Positions 8,706-16,537 of a stretch of 64,000 nt of DNA are shown in pieces (position 1 is the first letter of the stretch; every line of letters starts with the position of its first letter). A model generated the notes under the pieces. That model was not told where the DNA came from, made no database searches, and was given only the letters and a program-made list of their open reading frames with translations. A program made the position numbers and the translations under genes. The stretch comes from Clostridia bacterium (GTDB lineage: Bacteria > Bacillota > Clostridia > TANB77 > CAG-508), in the NCBI GenBank assembly GCA_017934475.1, contig JAGBJN010000001.1:248001-312000 (forward strand). The letters are read 5' to 3'.

Positions 8706-10268
8706 ATGATTAAAAACAAATTAAAAATTTTAATGATATTATTACCAATGCTATTAATATCAACTACATGTTTTGCAACTATAGTTAGTAGTTCTGATGC
8801 AACTATGGAAGTAGTTGAAGATAATACTTGCAAAATCAAAATAAATGAGTATTCAGAATTCGAGAAAAAAATGATTGACTATGATTTAGAAAAAAGAGAA
8901 CTTACAATTCAATTAAAAGTCACAAATACTCCTGGTCCATCTTTTGATCAACCAGCCGAAATAATGCTTGTAATTGACAATTCACAAAGTATGATTCAAA
9001 GACATGTAACTGCAGATACAACAAGATTTGATATTGTAAAATCATCTGCAAAGAAACTTGTAACAGAATTATTAAAAAATGATAAAGCCAAAGTTGGAGT
9101 TGTTAAATTTTCTACTTCTACTAACGTAGGTGAAGAAGGAACACTTAAAGATGCTACTTTACTTACTACTCCAGTTTCAAATTCAACCACTATTTTAAAT
9201 GCAATTGATTCAATAAATGCTGATGGTCCAAGAACAGATATTGATGCAGGTCTTCAAGTTGCTAAACAAAATTTATCAAATGATGATACAGCAAAATATA
9301 TAATTCTATTAACAGATGGTGTTCCAAACACGGCTGTTGGTGGTCCAACTATAACTTATTCAGGTGAAATAGTAACAAAGACAAAAGCAACTTTAACTTC
9401 TATTGTTAACGCAAATATTAATTTATATACAATGATGACAGGCTTAGATGGTACAATTGAACCTCAAACACAAAGACCATATACAGAATTAGCAGAAGAA
9501 ATATTTGGTACATCTGCAGAACCATATGCAGGAAAATACTATAATATTCAAGATAGTCAAATAGAAAAAACAATATGTGAAACAATATTAAAAGATATTA
9601 CTAAAACAGTAGATTCAACACTACATAATGTAAAAATATATGATTATTTCCCACAAGAAATAGTTGATAACTTCGATTTTAGTTATGTAGCAAAACCAAC
9701 AAAAGGAACTATTTCAGAAACAATTACTGAAAATAATTATATTCTTTGGACAATAGATGAATTATTACCAACTGACACTTTAACAGTTACATATAAACTT
9801 ACTTTAAAAGATAATATTGATGATTCTATATTAGGTAAAATTTTAAAAACTAATGAAAAAGTTGATATAGAATCTGATGAAGAAGATGATAAAACTTCTG
9901 ATGAAGCACCAAAAGTAAAAGTTACAAAGCCAGAAGTAAAAAAATCAACAGTTACTGTTAAATATTTAGAAAAAGACACTAATAAACCATTAGCAGATGA
10001 AACAGTTATTACTGATGATGTTGGAAACACATATTCAACATCTAGAAAAACTATTTCTGGATATGTTGCAGCAGATCCAGAACCAACAAATAAAGAAGGA
10101 ATAATTACATCAGAGCCAATTACAGTTATTTACTATTATACAACTAAAGCTCCAAATCCAATTCCACAAACAGGTGACACAAATGGATTTATAATTGCAA
10201 TAGGTTCAATATTTGTTATCTCAACAGCAGTATTTGGAATTAGATTGTATACAATTAAAAAGAAATAA
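8706..10268 (+). CDS. Sortase-anchored surface protein with vWA and MucBP domains
   Basis: A 520-residue secreted wall protein. A signal peptide (about 1-24, MIKNKLKILMILLPM and onward to CFA) is followed by a von Willebrand A domain (about 83-290) with an intact MIDAS: DNSQS (91-95), the PRTDI threonine and ILLTDGVPN. A spacer domain and an acidic stretch (about 385-400) lead to a MucBP-like domain (about 425-478, VTVKYLEKDTNKPL and SGYVAADPEPTNKEG). The sorting signal is IPQTG (486-490), then a membrane segment and IKKK. It probably binds host mucin or matrix through the metal-dependent vWA domain. It is a single gene with its own promoter and terminator; no sortase gene is in the window. 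One of the few large plus-strand genes. Confidence 0.9.
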   Translation: MIKNKLKILMILLPMLLISTTCFATIVSSSDATMEVVEDNTCKIKINEYSEFEKKMIDYDLEKRELTIQLKVTNTPGPSFDQPAEIMLVIDNSQSMIQRHVTADTTRFDIVKSSAKKLVTELLKNDKAKVGVVKFSTSTNVGEEGTLKDATLLTTPVSNSTTILNAIDSINADGPRTDIDAGLQVAKQNLSNDDTAKYIILLTDGVPNTAVGGPTITYSGEIVTKTKATLTSIVNANINLYTMMTGLDGTIEPQTQRPYTELAEEIFGTSAEPYAGKYYNIQDSQIEKTICETILKDITKTVDSTLHNVKIYDYFPQEIVDNFDFSYVAKPTKGTISETITENNYILWTIDELLPTDTLTVTYKLTLKDNIDDSILGKILKTNEKVDIESDEEDDKTSDEAPKVKVTKPEVKKSTVTVKYLEKDTNKPLADETVITDDVGNTYSTSRKTISGYVAADPEPTNKEGIITSEPITVIYYYTTKAPNPIPQTGDTNGFIIAIGSIFVISTAVFGIRLYTIKKK

Positions 10269-10287
10269 AAAAATATAAATACAATAT

Positions 10288-10319
10288 AAAAGAGTAATTT
10301 TAAAATAATTGCTCTTTTT
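10288..10319 (+). terminator. Terminator of the vWA surface protein gene
   Basis: AAAGAGTAATT pairs with AATTGCTCTTT (one G-U pair), followed by T-rich sequence, 20 bases after the stop. Confidence 0.75.
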
Positions 10320-10372
10320 AATTGCATTTTATAATTCTATATGTTATTATAATTCAGTAATCGAATATTTAT

Positions 10373-10448
10373 TGGGGTATCGCCAAGCGGTAAGGCATCG
10401 GACTCTGACTCCGACATTTCCTAGGTTCGAATCCTAGTACCCCAGCCA
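10373..10448 (+). tRNA. tRNA-Gln(CTG)
   Basis: Full cloverleaf: acceptor TGGGGTA/TACCCCA, anticodon stem TCGGA/TCCGA with loop CTCTGAC (anticodon CUG, reads CAG), T arm CCTAG-GTTCGAAT-CCTAG-like, discriminator G and encoded CCA at 10446-10448. Confidence 0.95.
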
Positions 10449-10461
10449 TATTATATGAATT

Positions 10462-10492
10462 ATAAAAGAGGGAATTATTCTCCCTCTTTTAT
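10462..10492. terminator. Bidirectional terminator between tRNA-Gln and the PstS-like gene
   Basis: ATAAAAGAGGGA and TCCCTCTTTTAT are perfect 12-base complements around a 7-base loop. Flanked by T runs in both directions, it serves the plus-strand tRNA and the minus-strand gene, whose stop codon it overlaps. Confidence 0.85.
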
Positions 10493-11373
10493 TTTATACT
10501 ATCTATAATTTTTTGTCCTTCTTCTGTATCTAACCAATTTACTATTTTAGAAATATTTTCATTACTACTATCAGTTTTATATATTAAGTATACTTCATAT
10601 AACATCGGATAATCTATATCTTCAATCTTTTTATCATTAATGTCAATTATTTTTACATTTTTATTTGTATGCATTTTTGAATAGTAACTATAAAATGTAT
10701 ACCCTACTCCTTTTTTATCTAATGCTATTTTATCAATAATTTCAGGCATTAATTTTAACTCAGAATGATTATCTCCTATTGTATTATTTTTTACAATATT
10801 TTCAAAACATGTTTGACTACCATTATTTTTTTCTAGCTGATAAGTATTCCAATTCAGGTTATTATTATGGTATATATTTTGAATATCTTCTATCATTAAT
10901 TTTTTTGTGTTATTTTCACTATTAACTATAATTGCTAAAGGCTCTAAATATAGTTTTTTAAATTCTAGATTAAGATTTGAATTAAAAATTTCTAACTTTT
11001 GTTCATCTGATGGACATGTAGCAATAATAATATCTGCTTTTCCATTTATAATGTCTGTATATGCTTGTGATGTTGATACTAATTTTAAATCATCTTTTGA
11101 ATAAGAATCTTTGCTATATATATTTTGAACAAGATTTGCCGCAAAAGGGTAAAATGCACTTGCAGCCTCAATTTTAGGCAAGTTTTCTTCTATCTTGAAA
11201 CTTGTTTCATAATTTTTTAGTACATTTCCTTGAGAAAAAGGTTCAAATCTTTTTAAATCTATTTCAATCATTTGCTTACTTTTATTTTGCATTTCTATAA
11301 ATAAATAAATCTCACAAATTACAAGAAATACTATACTTAATGTTAATATAACTATCTTCGTTTTATTTTTCAT
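10489..11373 (-). CDS. PstS-like periplasmic-binding-fold protein, membrane anchored
   Basis: A 294-residue extracytoplasmic protein with a type II periplasmic-binding-protein fold of the PBP-like/PstS domain. An N-terminal membrane anchor (about 5-25) precedes it; there is no lipobox cysteine that I can assign with confidence. Diagnostic pieces are SAFYPFAANLVQNIY, NGKADIIIATCPSDEQ, the family EPLAIIVNSEN, and the C-terminal NWLDTEEGQKIIDS. No Pst permease or ATPase is adjacent, so it may sense rather than transport. I prefer the ATG at 11373: the AAGGA ribosome site abuts the upstream ATG (11382) but is well spaced for this one. A second paralogue lies at 56740. Confidence 0.7.
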   Translation of the reverse strand: MKNKTKIVILTLSIVFLVICEIYLFIEMQNKSKQMIEIDLKRFEPFSQGNVLKNYETSFKIEENLPKIEAASAFYPFAANLVQNIYSKDSYSKDDLKLVSTSQAYTDIINGKADIIIATCPSDEQKLEIFNSNLNLEFKKLYLEPLAIIVNSENNTKKLMIEDIQNIYHNNNLNWNTYQLEKNNGSQTCFENIVKNNTIGDNHSELKLMPEIIDKIALDKKGVGYTFYSYYSKMHTNKNVKIIDINDKKIEDIDYPMLYEVYLIYKTDSSNENISKIVNWLDTEEGQKIIDSIK

Positions 11374-11468
11374 ATTTTTCATCCTTAGAAATTTAGTAAT
11401 ATAATTAATGTCTTTTTTATTTTAGCATATGATTATTTTTTTTACAATAAATAAATTATTATGACTTT

Positions 11469-11762
11469 TTATCCTATTTTCTTTCCTTGAATTTTAAATT
11501 CTCCCATATTTGTTTTTGCATAAATATTAAGTATATTGTTTCTTAATTCTCCCATTATTTCATATTGTATATTAATTGCATTATTTTGCATACTTCCTTT
11601 AAAGTAACATTGGTTTCCTTTTACTCTTCCATTGTTTAAACTATGTTTCATTCCCATTACTTCTAATATACCTTCTATTGTATCATTAGATGTTTTTAAT
11701 GTAATTTTACCATCTATCATTCCCATAGGTGTTTTTACTTTAACTTGATAAATACCATCCAT
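11469..11762 (-). CDS. Conserved small protein of unknown function (beta-rich)
   Basis: A 97-residue protein starting MDGIYQVKVKTPMGMIDGKI, with repeated alternating hydrophobic strands: KITLKTSNDTIEG, RVKGNQCYFKG, NNAINIQYEIMGEL and NILNIYAKTNMGEF. The pattern of T-P-M-G at the start and M-G later suggests an internally repeated beta-sandwich or lipocalin-like fold. I recall proteins of this look in clostridia but cannot name a function. A strong AGGAGG site precedes the ATG. The structured RNA at 11815-11935 ends in a terminator 53 bases upstream of the start, so this gene may be controlled by it. Confidence 0.7.
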   Translation of the reverse strand: MDGIYQVKVKTPMGMIDGKITLKTSNDTIEGILEVMGMKHSLNNGRVKGNQCYFKGSMQNNAINIQYEIMGELRNNILNIYAKTNMGEFKIQGKKIG

Positions 11763-11814
11763 ATAATTACCTCCTAGATAATTATATTCAAATTCAAATT
11801 ATTGTTGCATAAAA

Positions 11815-11935
11815 ATAAAGTACTATCGCTAGTACTTTATTTCAAAAGGTTAGGTGGGGTGGTACTCCCACATCTCCAACACCTATAGATGGGCGACGGC
11901 TACCAGTTCCGTCCTCAGAACCTTTCTACATTAAT
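11815..11935 (-). ncRNA. Structured small RNA or riboswitch-like leader, family unknown
   Basis: Read on the minus strand, GAAAGGTT (from 11926) and AACCTTT (11845-11851) close a roughly 81-nt domain. Within it lie three hairpins: GACGG/CCGTC, CCCATCT/AGATGTGGG with a bulge, and GTGGG/CCCAC. Five bases after the closing stem comes a perfect 10-bp hairpin, ATAAAGTACT/AGTACTTTAT (11815-11840), followed by TTTT, an intrinsic terminator. The G+C-rich core stands out sharply from the AT-rich flanks. It lies upstream of the 97-residue gene, so it is either a leader controlling it or a free small RNA. I could not match it to SRP, 5S, T-box or the riboswitch consensus sequences I remember. Confidence 0.7.
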
Positions 11936-11977
11936 TATATGTTATATTAATAATAACATACATTATTTTTTTTCAAG

Positions 11978-12076
11978 TTAATATTTATAAAAATAATTAT
12001 GTTTTAAATATTTTTCGACCTTTTCATATACCATCACATACATCGTTCTAGCAAATAATTGCTCATTATTGCTCAC
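11978..12076 (-). pseudogene. Possible 32-codon ORF or gene remnant
   Basis: A GTG-started frame of 32 codons (MSNNEQLFARTMYVMVYEKV, then a Lys/Tyr-rich tail) lies downstream of the YgjP-type peptidase gene on the same strand. No ribosome site is visible, and the frame is blocked by a stop seven codons upstream. It may be a decayed fragment, or its sequence may reflect RNA structure: ATATACCAT/ATGGTATAT and GTTCTA/TAGAAC in this area interleave like a pseudoknot. Weak evidence. Confidence 0.2.
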
Positions 12077-12120
12077 TCTTATCGCAAATGGTATATATTA
12101 GAACATCCTTTCTTTAAAAT

Positions 12121-12804
12121 CTAATATGCCATACCATTTATTTCTTTAGCAATTTCTTCATAATTTGGAATATATGTTTTAACCATATTATAGAAAGATT
12201 TTGTATGATTTTTATATTTCAAATGACAAAATTCATGCAATACAATATAATCAATTGCTTCTCTTGAATATTTTGCAATTTCAGGGCTTATTGTTATTAT
12301 TTTATTTTTACATATAGCAATAGCATTATCTATATCTTCAATTTTATAATCTTCAGGTGCTATATTAAGTAATACTCTATTTTTTTCCATAGTTCTTTCT
12401 ATTTCTCTTTCAGCAATTTGATTATACATTTTTTTCATAAGTATATTTACTATTTCTTTCTCATCCATATATTTGTACTTATTTGGTAATACTACCTTTA
12501 TTTGATTTAAATTAAAACTTAAATCTGCTGTTTCTATATTTTTATATGATATATTTAATTCATATTTTTTCCCAAGTACATTTACTCTTTTAGTATTTTG
12601 CTTAGAAATTTCTTCATATTCTTTCATTTTATTTAATATCCATTGTTTTTTTTCTTCAACTGCTCTTTGAATTTGATTTCTAGTTGTATACCAAGGAGCG
12701 TTTATTACTACTTCACCATTTTGTACTGATATATATAAATTATCTGTTAATTCCTTATTTACTGTATATGCTATTACATTATTTTTATTTGTTAAAAATC
12801 CCAT
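12121..12804 (-). CDS. YgjP-like (DUF45) metallopeptidase under SOS control
   Basis: A 227-residue zinc metallopeptidase of the YgjP/DUF45 (WLM-related) group. The signature YIVLHEFCHLKYKNHTKSFY (about 197-216) holds the HExxH zinc site and the following KNH. The N-terminal half is rich in lysine and beta strands, as in the family. Members of this broad clan (SprT, Wss1) degrade DNA-protein crosslinks, so a repair role is plausible. The start is the ATG at 12804: the upstream GTG overlaps the GGAG ribosome site itself. A LexA box sits 34 bases upstream, which supports DNA-damage induction. Single-gene transcript. Confidence 0.85.
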   Translation of the reverse strand: MGFLTNKNNVIAYTVNKELTDNLYISVQNGEVVINAPWYTTRNQIQRAVEEKKQWILNKMKEYEEISKQNTKRVNVLGKKYELNISYKNIETADLSFNLNQIKVVLPNKYKYMDEKEIVNILMKKMYNQIAEREIERTMEKNRVLLNIAPEDYKIEDIDNAIAICKNKIITISPEIAKYSREAIDYIVLHEFCHLKYKNHTKSFYNMVKTYIPNYEEIAKEINGMAY

Positions 12805-12837
12805 TTTAAACACTCCTTTTCTTTATTTTTTGTTCTT

Positions 12838-12849
12838 GAACTCTTGTTC
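12838..12849. promoter_or_regulatory. LexA (SOS) operator upstream of the YgjP-like peptidase
   Basis: GAACTCTTGTTC matches the Gram-positive LexA core GAAC-N4-GTTC exactly, 34 bases upstream of the peptidase start codon. Confidence 0.65.
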
Positions 12850-12953
12850 GCTTTTGTTGGTTATATTTTATATTTAATTTTTTATTTTGTCAATACTTTT
12901 TTCAAATTTTTGTTCGCATTTTTTTGATGCGCTTTTTTCTTGGAAAATCAACA

Positions 12954-12989
12954 AAAAATCAGATATTAAAAATTTAATATCTGATTTTT
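12954..12989 (-). terminator. Terminator of the YezG-like gene
   Basis: A perfect 17-bp inverted repeat (AAAAATCAGATATTAAA and its complement) with a 2-base loop and T-rich exit on the minus strand. It contains the stop codon of the 12966 gene. Confidence 0.8.
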
Positions 12990-13679
12990 ACTTGTTATAT
13001 TTTCATCTTCTATTTCTTCTATATATTTTTTATTCTTCTTACTCTTTTTTACTTTTTTAGGTGTATATTCTTCTTCATCGTAATAATTATGTTCTCTTTT
13101 ATATTGTCCATATTCTATAAAATTATGAATATCGCCTGTATATATATTCTGAGTATATACATAACAGTCATCATTTTTTAGTTTTTCATCTATTATGTAT
13201 TCTTGAATCATTTTTCTTTCTGATCTTTTAAAACTTTCTAAAGGTATATTTAAATATTTATGTTTAAATATTAATCTTCTGTCATAACTGTCAAATTTAG
13301 TATTTATTAAATTCTCATATCTATATTCTGCATTAAATTTTGAATTTTCTATGGAAATTACTACATTGCTCCATACTCTTTGTTTATTCTTTCTAAATTC
13401 TTCTCTTAAATCTTTTATTTTATCATATAGTTCTTCAGCTAAATTAATATATTCTTGTTCATCTATATTAAATTTTGCTGGCACTTCATATATGTTTATA
13501 GGATTTTTTTTAAGTATTCCCTTTGGTATGTAATATAAAAACATTTCTCCTGTTTCTATAAAATTTAGATTTTCAATTACAGATGCATATAGATATATTT
13601 TTTCCCATTTTTCAGGAATCATATAAAATATCTTTTTCTGTATATCAAAATACAAATCTTTTATTTTGGTTGATTCCAT
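12966..13679 (-). CDS. YezG-family (DUF600) immunity-like protein with charged tail
   Basis: A 237-residue protein whose first ~170 residues fit the YezG/DUF600 immunity family: an N-terminal helix followed by IPEKWEKIYLYASVIENL, a middle LAEELYDKIKDLREEFRKNK, WSNVVISIENSKFNAEYRYE, and SYDRRLIFKHKYLNIPLE. YezG neutralises the LXG toxin YeeF in Bacillus. Here a tail of about 60 residues rich in Lys, Glu and Tyr follows (KKVKKSKKNKKY), unusual for the family. No LXG toxin or T7 secretion gene is in the window. It has a GGGG ribosome site and ends in its own terminator downstream of gpmI. Confidence 0.7.
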   Translation of the reverse strand: MESTKIKDLYFDIQKKIFYMIPEKWEKIYLYASVIENLNFIETGEMFLYYIPKGILKKNPINIYEVPAKFNIDEQEYINLAEELYDKIKDLREEFRKNKQRVWSNVVISIENSKFNAEYRYENLINTKFDSYDRRLIFKHKYLNIPLESFKRSERKMIQEYIIDEKLKNDDCYVYTQNIYTGDIHNFIEYGQYKREHNYYDEEEYTPKKVKKSKKNKKYIEEIEDENITSKNQILNF

Positions 13680-13695
13680 ATTATACCCCTTAGAA

Positions 13696-15228
13696 TTATT
13701 TTATGATTATACTCTTTCCTGTCATTTCCTTTGGTTTCTCTAAATTCATTATATCAAGCATTGTTGGTGCTAAATCGGCAAGTATTCCATCTCTTAATTT
13801 TACATTTTCCATACCAACAAGCATTAATGGAACTGGATTAGTTGTATGTGCTGTATGTGGTTCTCCAGTCTTATAATCTATCATTTGTTCGATATTTCCA
13901 TGATCTGCTGTAATTATTAATACTCCATTTTGAGCTTCTACTGCTTCTACTACTTTTCCCACACATTCATCTATTGTTTCAACTGCTTTAACTGCTGCTT
14001 CAAAATTACCTGTATGTCCAACCATATCTGGATTAGCATAATTCAATATAATTGTATCATATTGTTTTGAATTTATTGCATCAAGTAATTTTTCAGTAAC
14101 TTCATATGCACTCATTTCTGGTTTCATATCATATGTTTCAACTTTTGGTGATGGAATAAGTATTCTATCTTCACCTTCATATTGTTCTTCTTTACCACCA
14201 TTGAAAAAGAAAGTAACATGTGCATATTTTTCTGTTTCTGCTATTCTTAATTGTTTTAAACCTTGTTTTGAAACATACTCTCCAAAAGTATTTGTTAAAT
14301 CTTCTTGTTTAAATGCAACAACAACATTTGGCATTGTTTCATCATATGTAGTCATACATACATAGAATAAATTTAAATCTTTTTCTACATTAAATTCATT
14401 GAACTCAGGATCTACAAGTGTTCTTGTTATTTCTCTTGCTCTATCTGTTCTATAATTGAAGAATATAACTGCATCATCTTTTTCTATTTTTGCAACTGGT
14501 TCACTTCCATTCATAATAACTGTTGGAAGCATAAATTCGTCAAAAATATCTTTTTGATATGAATCTTCTATTGCTGTAATTGCTGATGTTGCCTTTTCTC
14601 CTTCTCCATATACTAATGCTCTATATGCTTTTTCTATTCTTTGCCATCTTTTATCTCTATCCATTGCATAGAATCTTCCAGAAATAGTAGCAATTTTACC
14701 AATTCCTTTTTCTTTCATTTTACTTTCTAAGTCTGTTATATATGATTCTCCTGATGATGGTGGTGTATCTCTACCATCCATAAAACAATGAACAAATACA
14801 TTTTCAAAATCTTTTCTTTTAGCAAGTTCTAACAATGCATACAAATGACGAATATGTGAATGAACTCCACCATCTGATAATAATCCCATTATATGTAATT
14901 TAGAATTATGTTCTTTACAGTGTTCAATTGCTTTTACAAGTTCTGTATTACTAAAGAAATCCCCATCCTCTATAGATTTAGTAATTCTTGTAAGTTCTTG
15001 ATATACAACTCTACCTGCTCCTATATTTGTATGTCCTACTTCAGAATTTCCCATTTGTCCATCTGGTAGTCCAACATTTAATCCACTTGTATACATATTA
15101 CATGTTGGGCATGTTTTCATTAGTTTATCAATATTTGGTGTATTTGCTGTTTTAATTGCATTACCATTTTCCTTTTCGTTAATTCCAAATCCATCCAAAA
15201 TCATTAGCATTGTTAATTTGTCTTTCAT
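13696..15228 (-). CDS. gpmI: 2,3-bisphosphoglycerate-independent phosphoglycerate mutase
   Basis: A Mn-dependent mutase of the alkaline phosphatase superfamily, interconverting 3- and 2-phosphoglycerate. The 510 residues have the family length. Motifs: LMILDGFGINEKENGNAI near the N-terminus, the serine nucleophile in QMGNSEVGHTNIGAG (Ser about 61), FMDGRDTPPSSG, YANPDMVGHTG and ITADHGNIEQMID. It is the last gene of the glycolytic block pgk-nudix-tpiA-gpmI, 16 bases behind tpiA. The Co-independent enzyme replaces the BPG-dependent type, as usual in spore formers. Confidence 0.96.
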   Translation of the reverse strand: MKDKLTMLMILDGFGINEKENGNAIKTANTPNIDKLMKTCPTCNMYTSGLNVGLPDGQMGNSEVGHTNIGAGRVVYQELTRITKSIEDGDFFSNTELVKAIEHCKEHNSKLHIMGLLSDGGVHSHIRHLYALLELAKRKDFENVFVHCFMDGRDTPPSSGESYITDLESKMKEKGIGKIATISGRFYAMDRDKRWQRIEKAYRALVYGEGEKATSAITAIEDSYQKDIFDEFMLPTVIMNGSEPVAKIEKDDAVIFFNYRTDRAREITRTLVDPEFNEFNVEKDLNLFYVCMTTYDETMPNVVVAFKQEDLTNTFGEYVSKQGLKQLRIAETEKYAHVTFFFNGGKEEQYEGEDRILIPSPKVETYDMKPEMSAYEVTEKLLDAINSKQYDTIILNYANPDMVGHTGNFEAAVKAVETIDECVGKVVEAVEAQNGVLIITADHGNIEQMIDYKTGEPHTAHTTNPVPLMLVGMENVKLRDGILADLAPTMLDIMNLEKPKEMTGKSIIIK

Positions 15229-15244
15229 TTTTTATTACCTTCCT

Positions 15245-15997
15245 TTAATTTGCACTTCTAATTATTTCTTCAAATTCTGATGCTTTTAGGCTAGCTCCTC
15301 CTACTAAAGCTCCATCTATATCTGATGTATTAAACAATTCTTGGCAGTTATCTTTATTTACACTGCCACCATATTGTATTATAACACAATCAGCAATATC
15401 TTTTCCATATATTTTTTCAATTTCTTTTCTTATTTCTTTTATTGAATTATTTGCATCTTCAGCTGTAGCTGTTTTCCCTGTTCCAATTGCCCAAATAGGT
15501 TCATATGCAATTATTATATTATTTAATTGTTCTTTTTCAACACCTTCAAGAGCTTTTCTTGTTTGAGTCGTTATAATAAAACTTGTTTCTCCATTTTCTC
15601 TTTGCTCTAATGTTTCACCAACACAAATAATTGGTTTTAAACCTGTATGAATTGCTTTTAAAACTTTTTTATTAACAGTTTCATCTGTTTCTGCAAAATA
15701 TTGTCTTCTTTCAGAATGACCAATAATAACATATTCTACATTTATACATTTAAGCATTTCTGCGGAAATTTCTCCAGTATATGCTCCCTTTTCTTCCCAA
15801 TGCATATTTTGCGCACCTATTTTTATTTTGGTATCTTGTACAGTTAACAAACTATAAAATAAATCTGTATATGGTACACATAGTATAACTTCACAATTTG
15901 CACTATTTGCTACTGGCGCTATTGCATTTATAAAATTCATTGCTTCATTTGGAAGCATATTCATTTTCCAATTTCCTGCTATTACTTTCTTTCGCAT
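15245..15997 (-). CDS. tpiA: Triosephosphate isomerase
   Basis: A TIM-barrel enzyme interconverting dihydroxyacetone phosphate and glyceraldehyde 3-phosphate. Catalytic residues visible: Lys in AGNWKMN (about 7-13), His in VIIGHSERRQYF, Glu in AYEPIWAIGTGKTA (the flexible lid), and the phosphate loop YGGSVNKDN. The 250-residue length is standard. Its first 16 bases overlap the end of the NUDIX gene, implying translational coupling, and gpmI follows 16 bases downstream. Confidence 0.97.
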   Translation of the reverse strand: MRKKVIAGNWKMNMLPNEAMNFINAIAPVANSANCEVILCVPYTDLFYSLLTVQDTKIKIGAQNMHWEEKGAYTGEISAEMLKCINVEYVIIGHSERRQYFAETDETVNKKVLKAIHTGLKPIICVGETLEQRENGETSFIITTQTRKALEGVEKEQLNNIIIAYEPIWAIGTGKTATAEDANNSIKEIRKEIEKIYGKDIADCVIIQYGGSVNKDNCQELFNTSDIDGALVGGASLKASEFEEIIRSAN

Positions 15998-16524
15998 TCC
16001 TTTTCTCCTTTTTGTTGTTTTCTTTTGTTTATTATCTCTTTTAACTCTTCTAAAGCTTTTTTCATTTGTTCTGTATATTCCATTCTAAAGTTTTCTTTTT
16101 CTAGTTGCATTTTCTCTTTTAACTCATCTACATCCTTTAAAAACTCTGCATCTTCTAGTTCAGGTTCCTCAACATTTTGAATTATATCATTAACTTTTTC
16201 TATTGGAATATCAAGTTCAATATAATATAAATGTGTAAGTGTCCCTTTTAATTTAGGATGTGGAGTTTCTAAATCTGTTATTTTATCCATATATGATAAT
16301 TGTTCATATCTTAATCCCATTTCTTCAAATATTTCTCTAAGCATTGATTGCATAGGAACCTCTCCATTTTTCATGTGTCCTGAACAAAAATCAAATTTTC
16401 CTGGATCTAATCTTAAATTCTTGTTTCTTTTAAACAATAGTACATTGCCTTTTGAATTTGCTATTATACTTGATACAAACTCGTTTTTATCTTTTGCTAG
16501 TGTTTGAACATTTTTAACTTCCAA
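15982..16524 (-). CDS. NUDIX hydrolase inside the glycolytic operon
   Basis: A 180-residue NUDIX hydrolase. The complete Nudix box Gx5Ex7REUxEExGU is seen in GHMKNGEVPMQSMLREIFEE plus MGL (about 49-71), with upstream VLLFKRNKNLRLDPGKFDF. This layout resembles the isopentenyl-diphosphate-isomerase-like/general NUDIX branch; substrate unknown. It lies between pgk and tpiA, overlapping tpiA by 16 bases, and begins 13 bases after the pgk stop. The start is a TTG preceded by AGGAGAG. A C-terminal Lys/Glu-rich helix (about 140-180) is an addition beyond the core domain. Confidence 0.85.
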   Translation of the reverse strand: MEVKNVQTLAKDKNEFVSSIIANSKGNVLLFKRNKNLRLDPGKFDFCSGHMKNGEVPMQSMLREIFEEMGLRYEQLSYMDKITDLETPHPKLKGTLTHLYYIELDIPIEKVNDIIQNVEEPELEDAEFLKDVDELKEKMQLEKENFRMEYTEQMKKALEELKEIINKRKQQKGEKECERK

Positions 16525-16537
16525 TTCACTATCTCTC

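Noticed and set aside
8615-8839. Open frame on the minus strand over the vWA gene start
   Set aside because: It overlaps the clear promoter, ribosome site and signal peptide of the plus-strand gene; a shadow frame.
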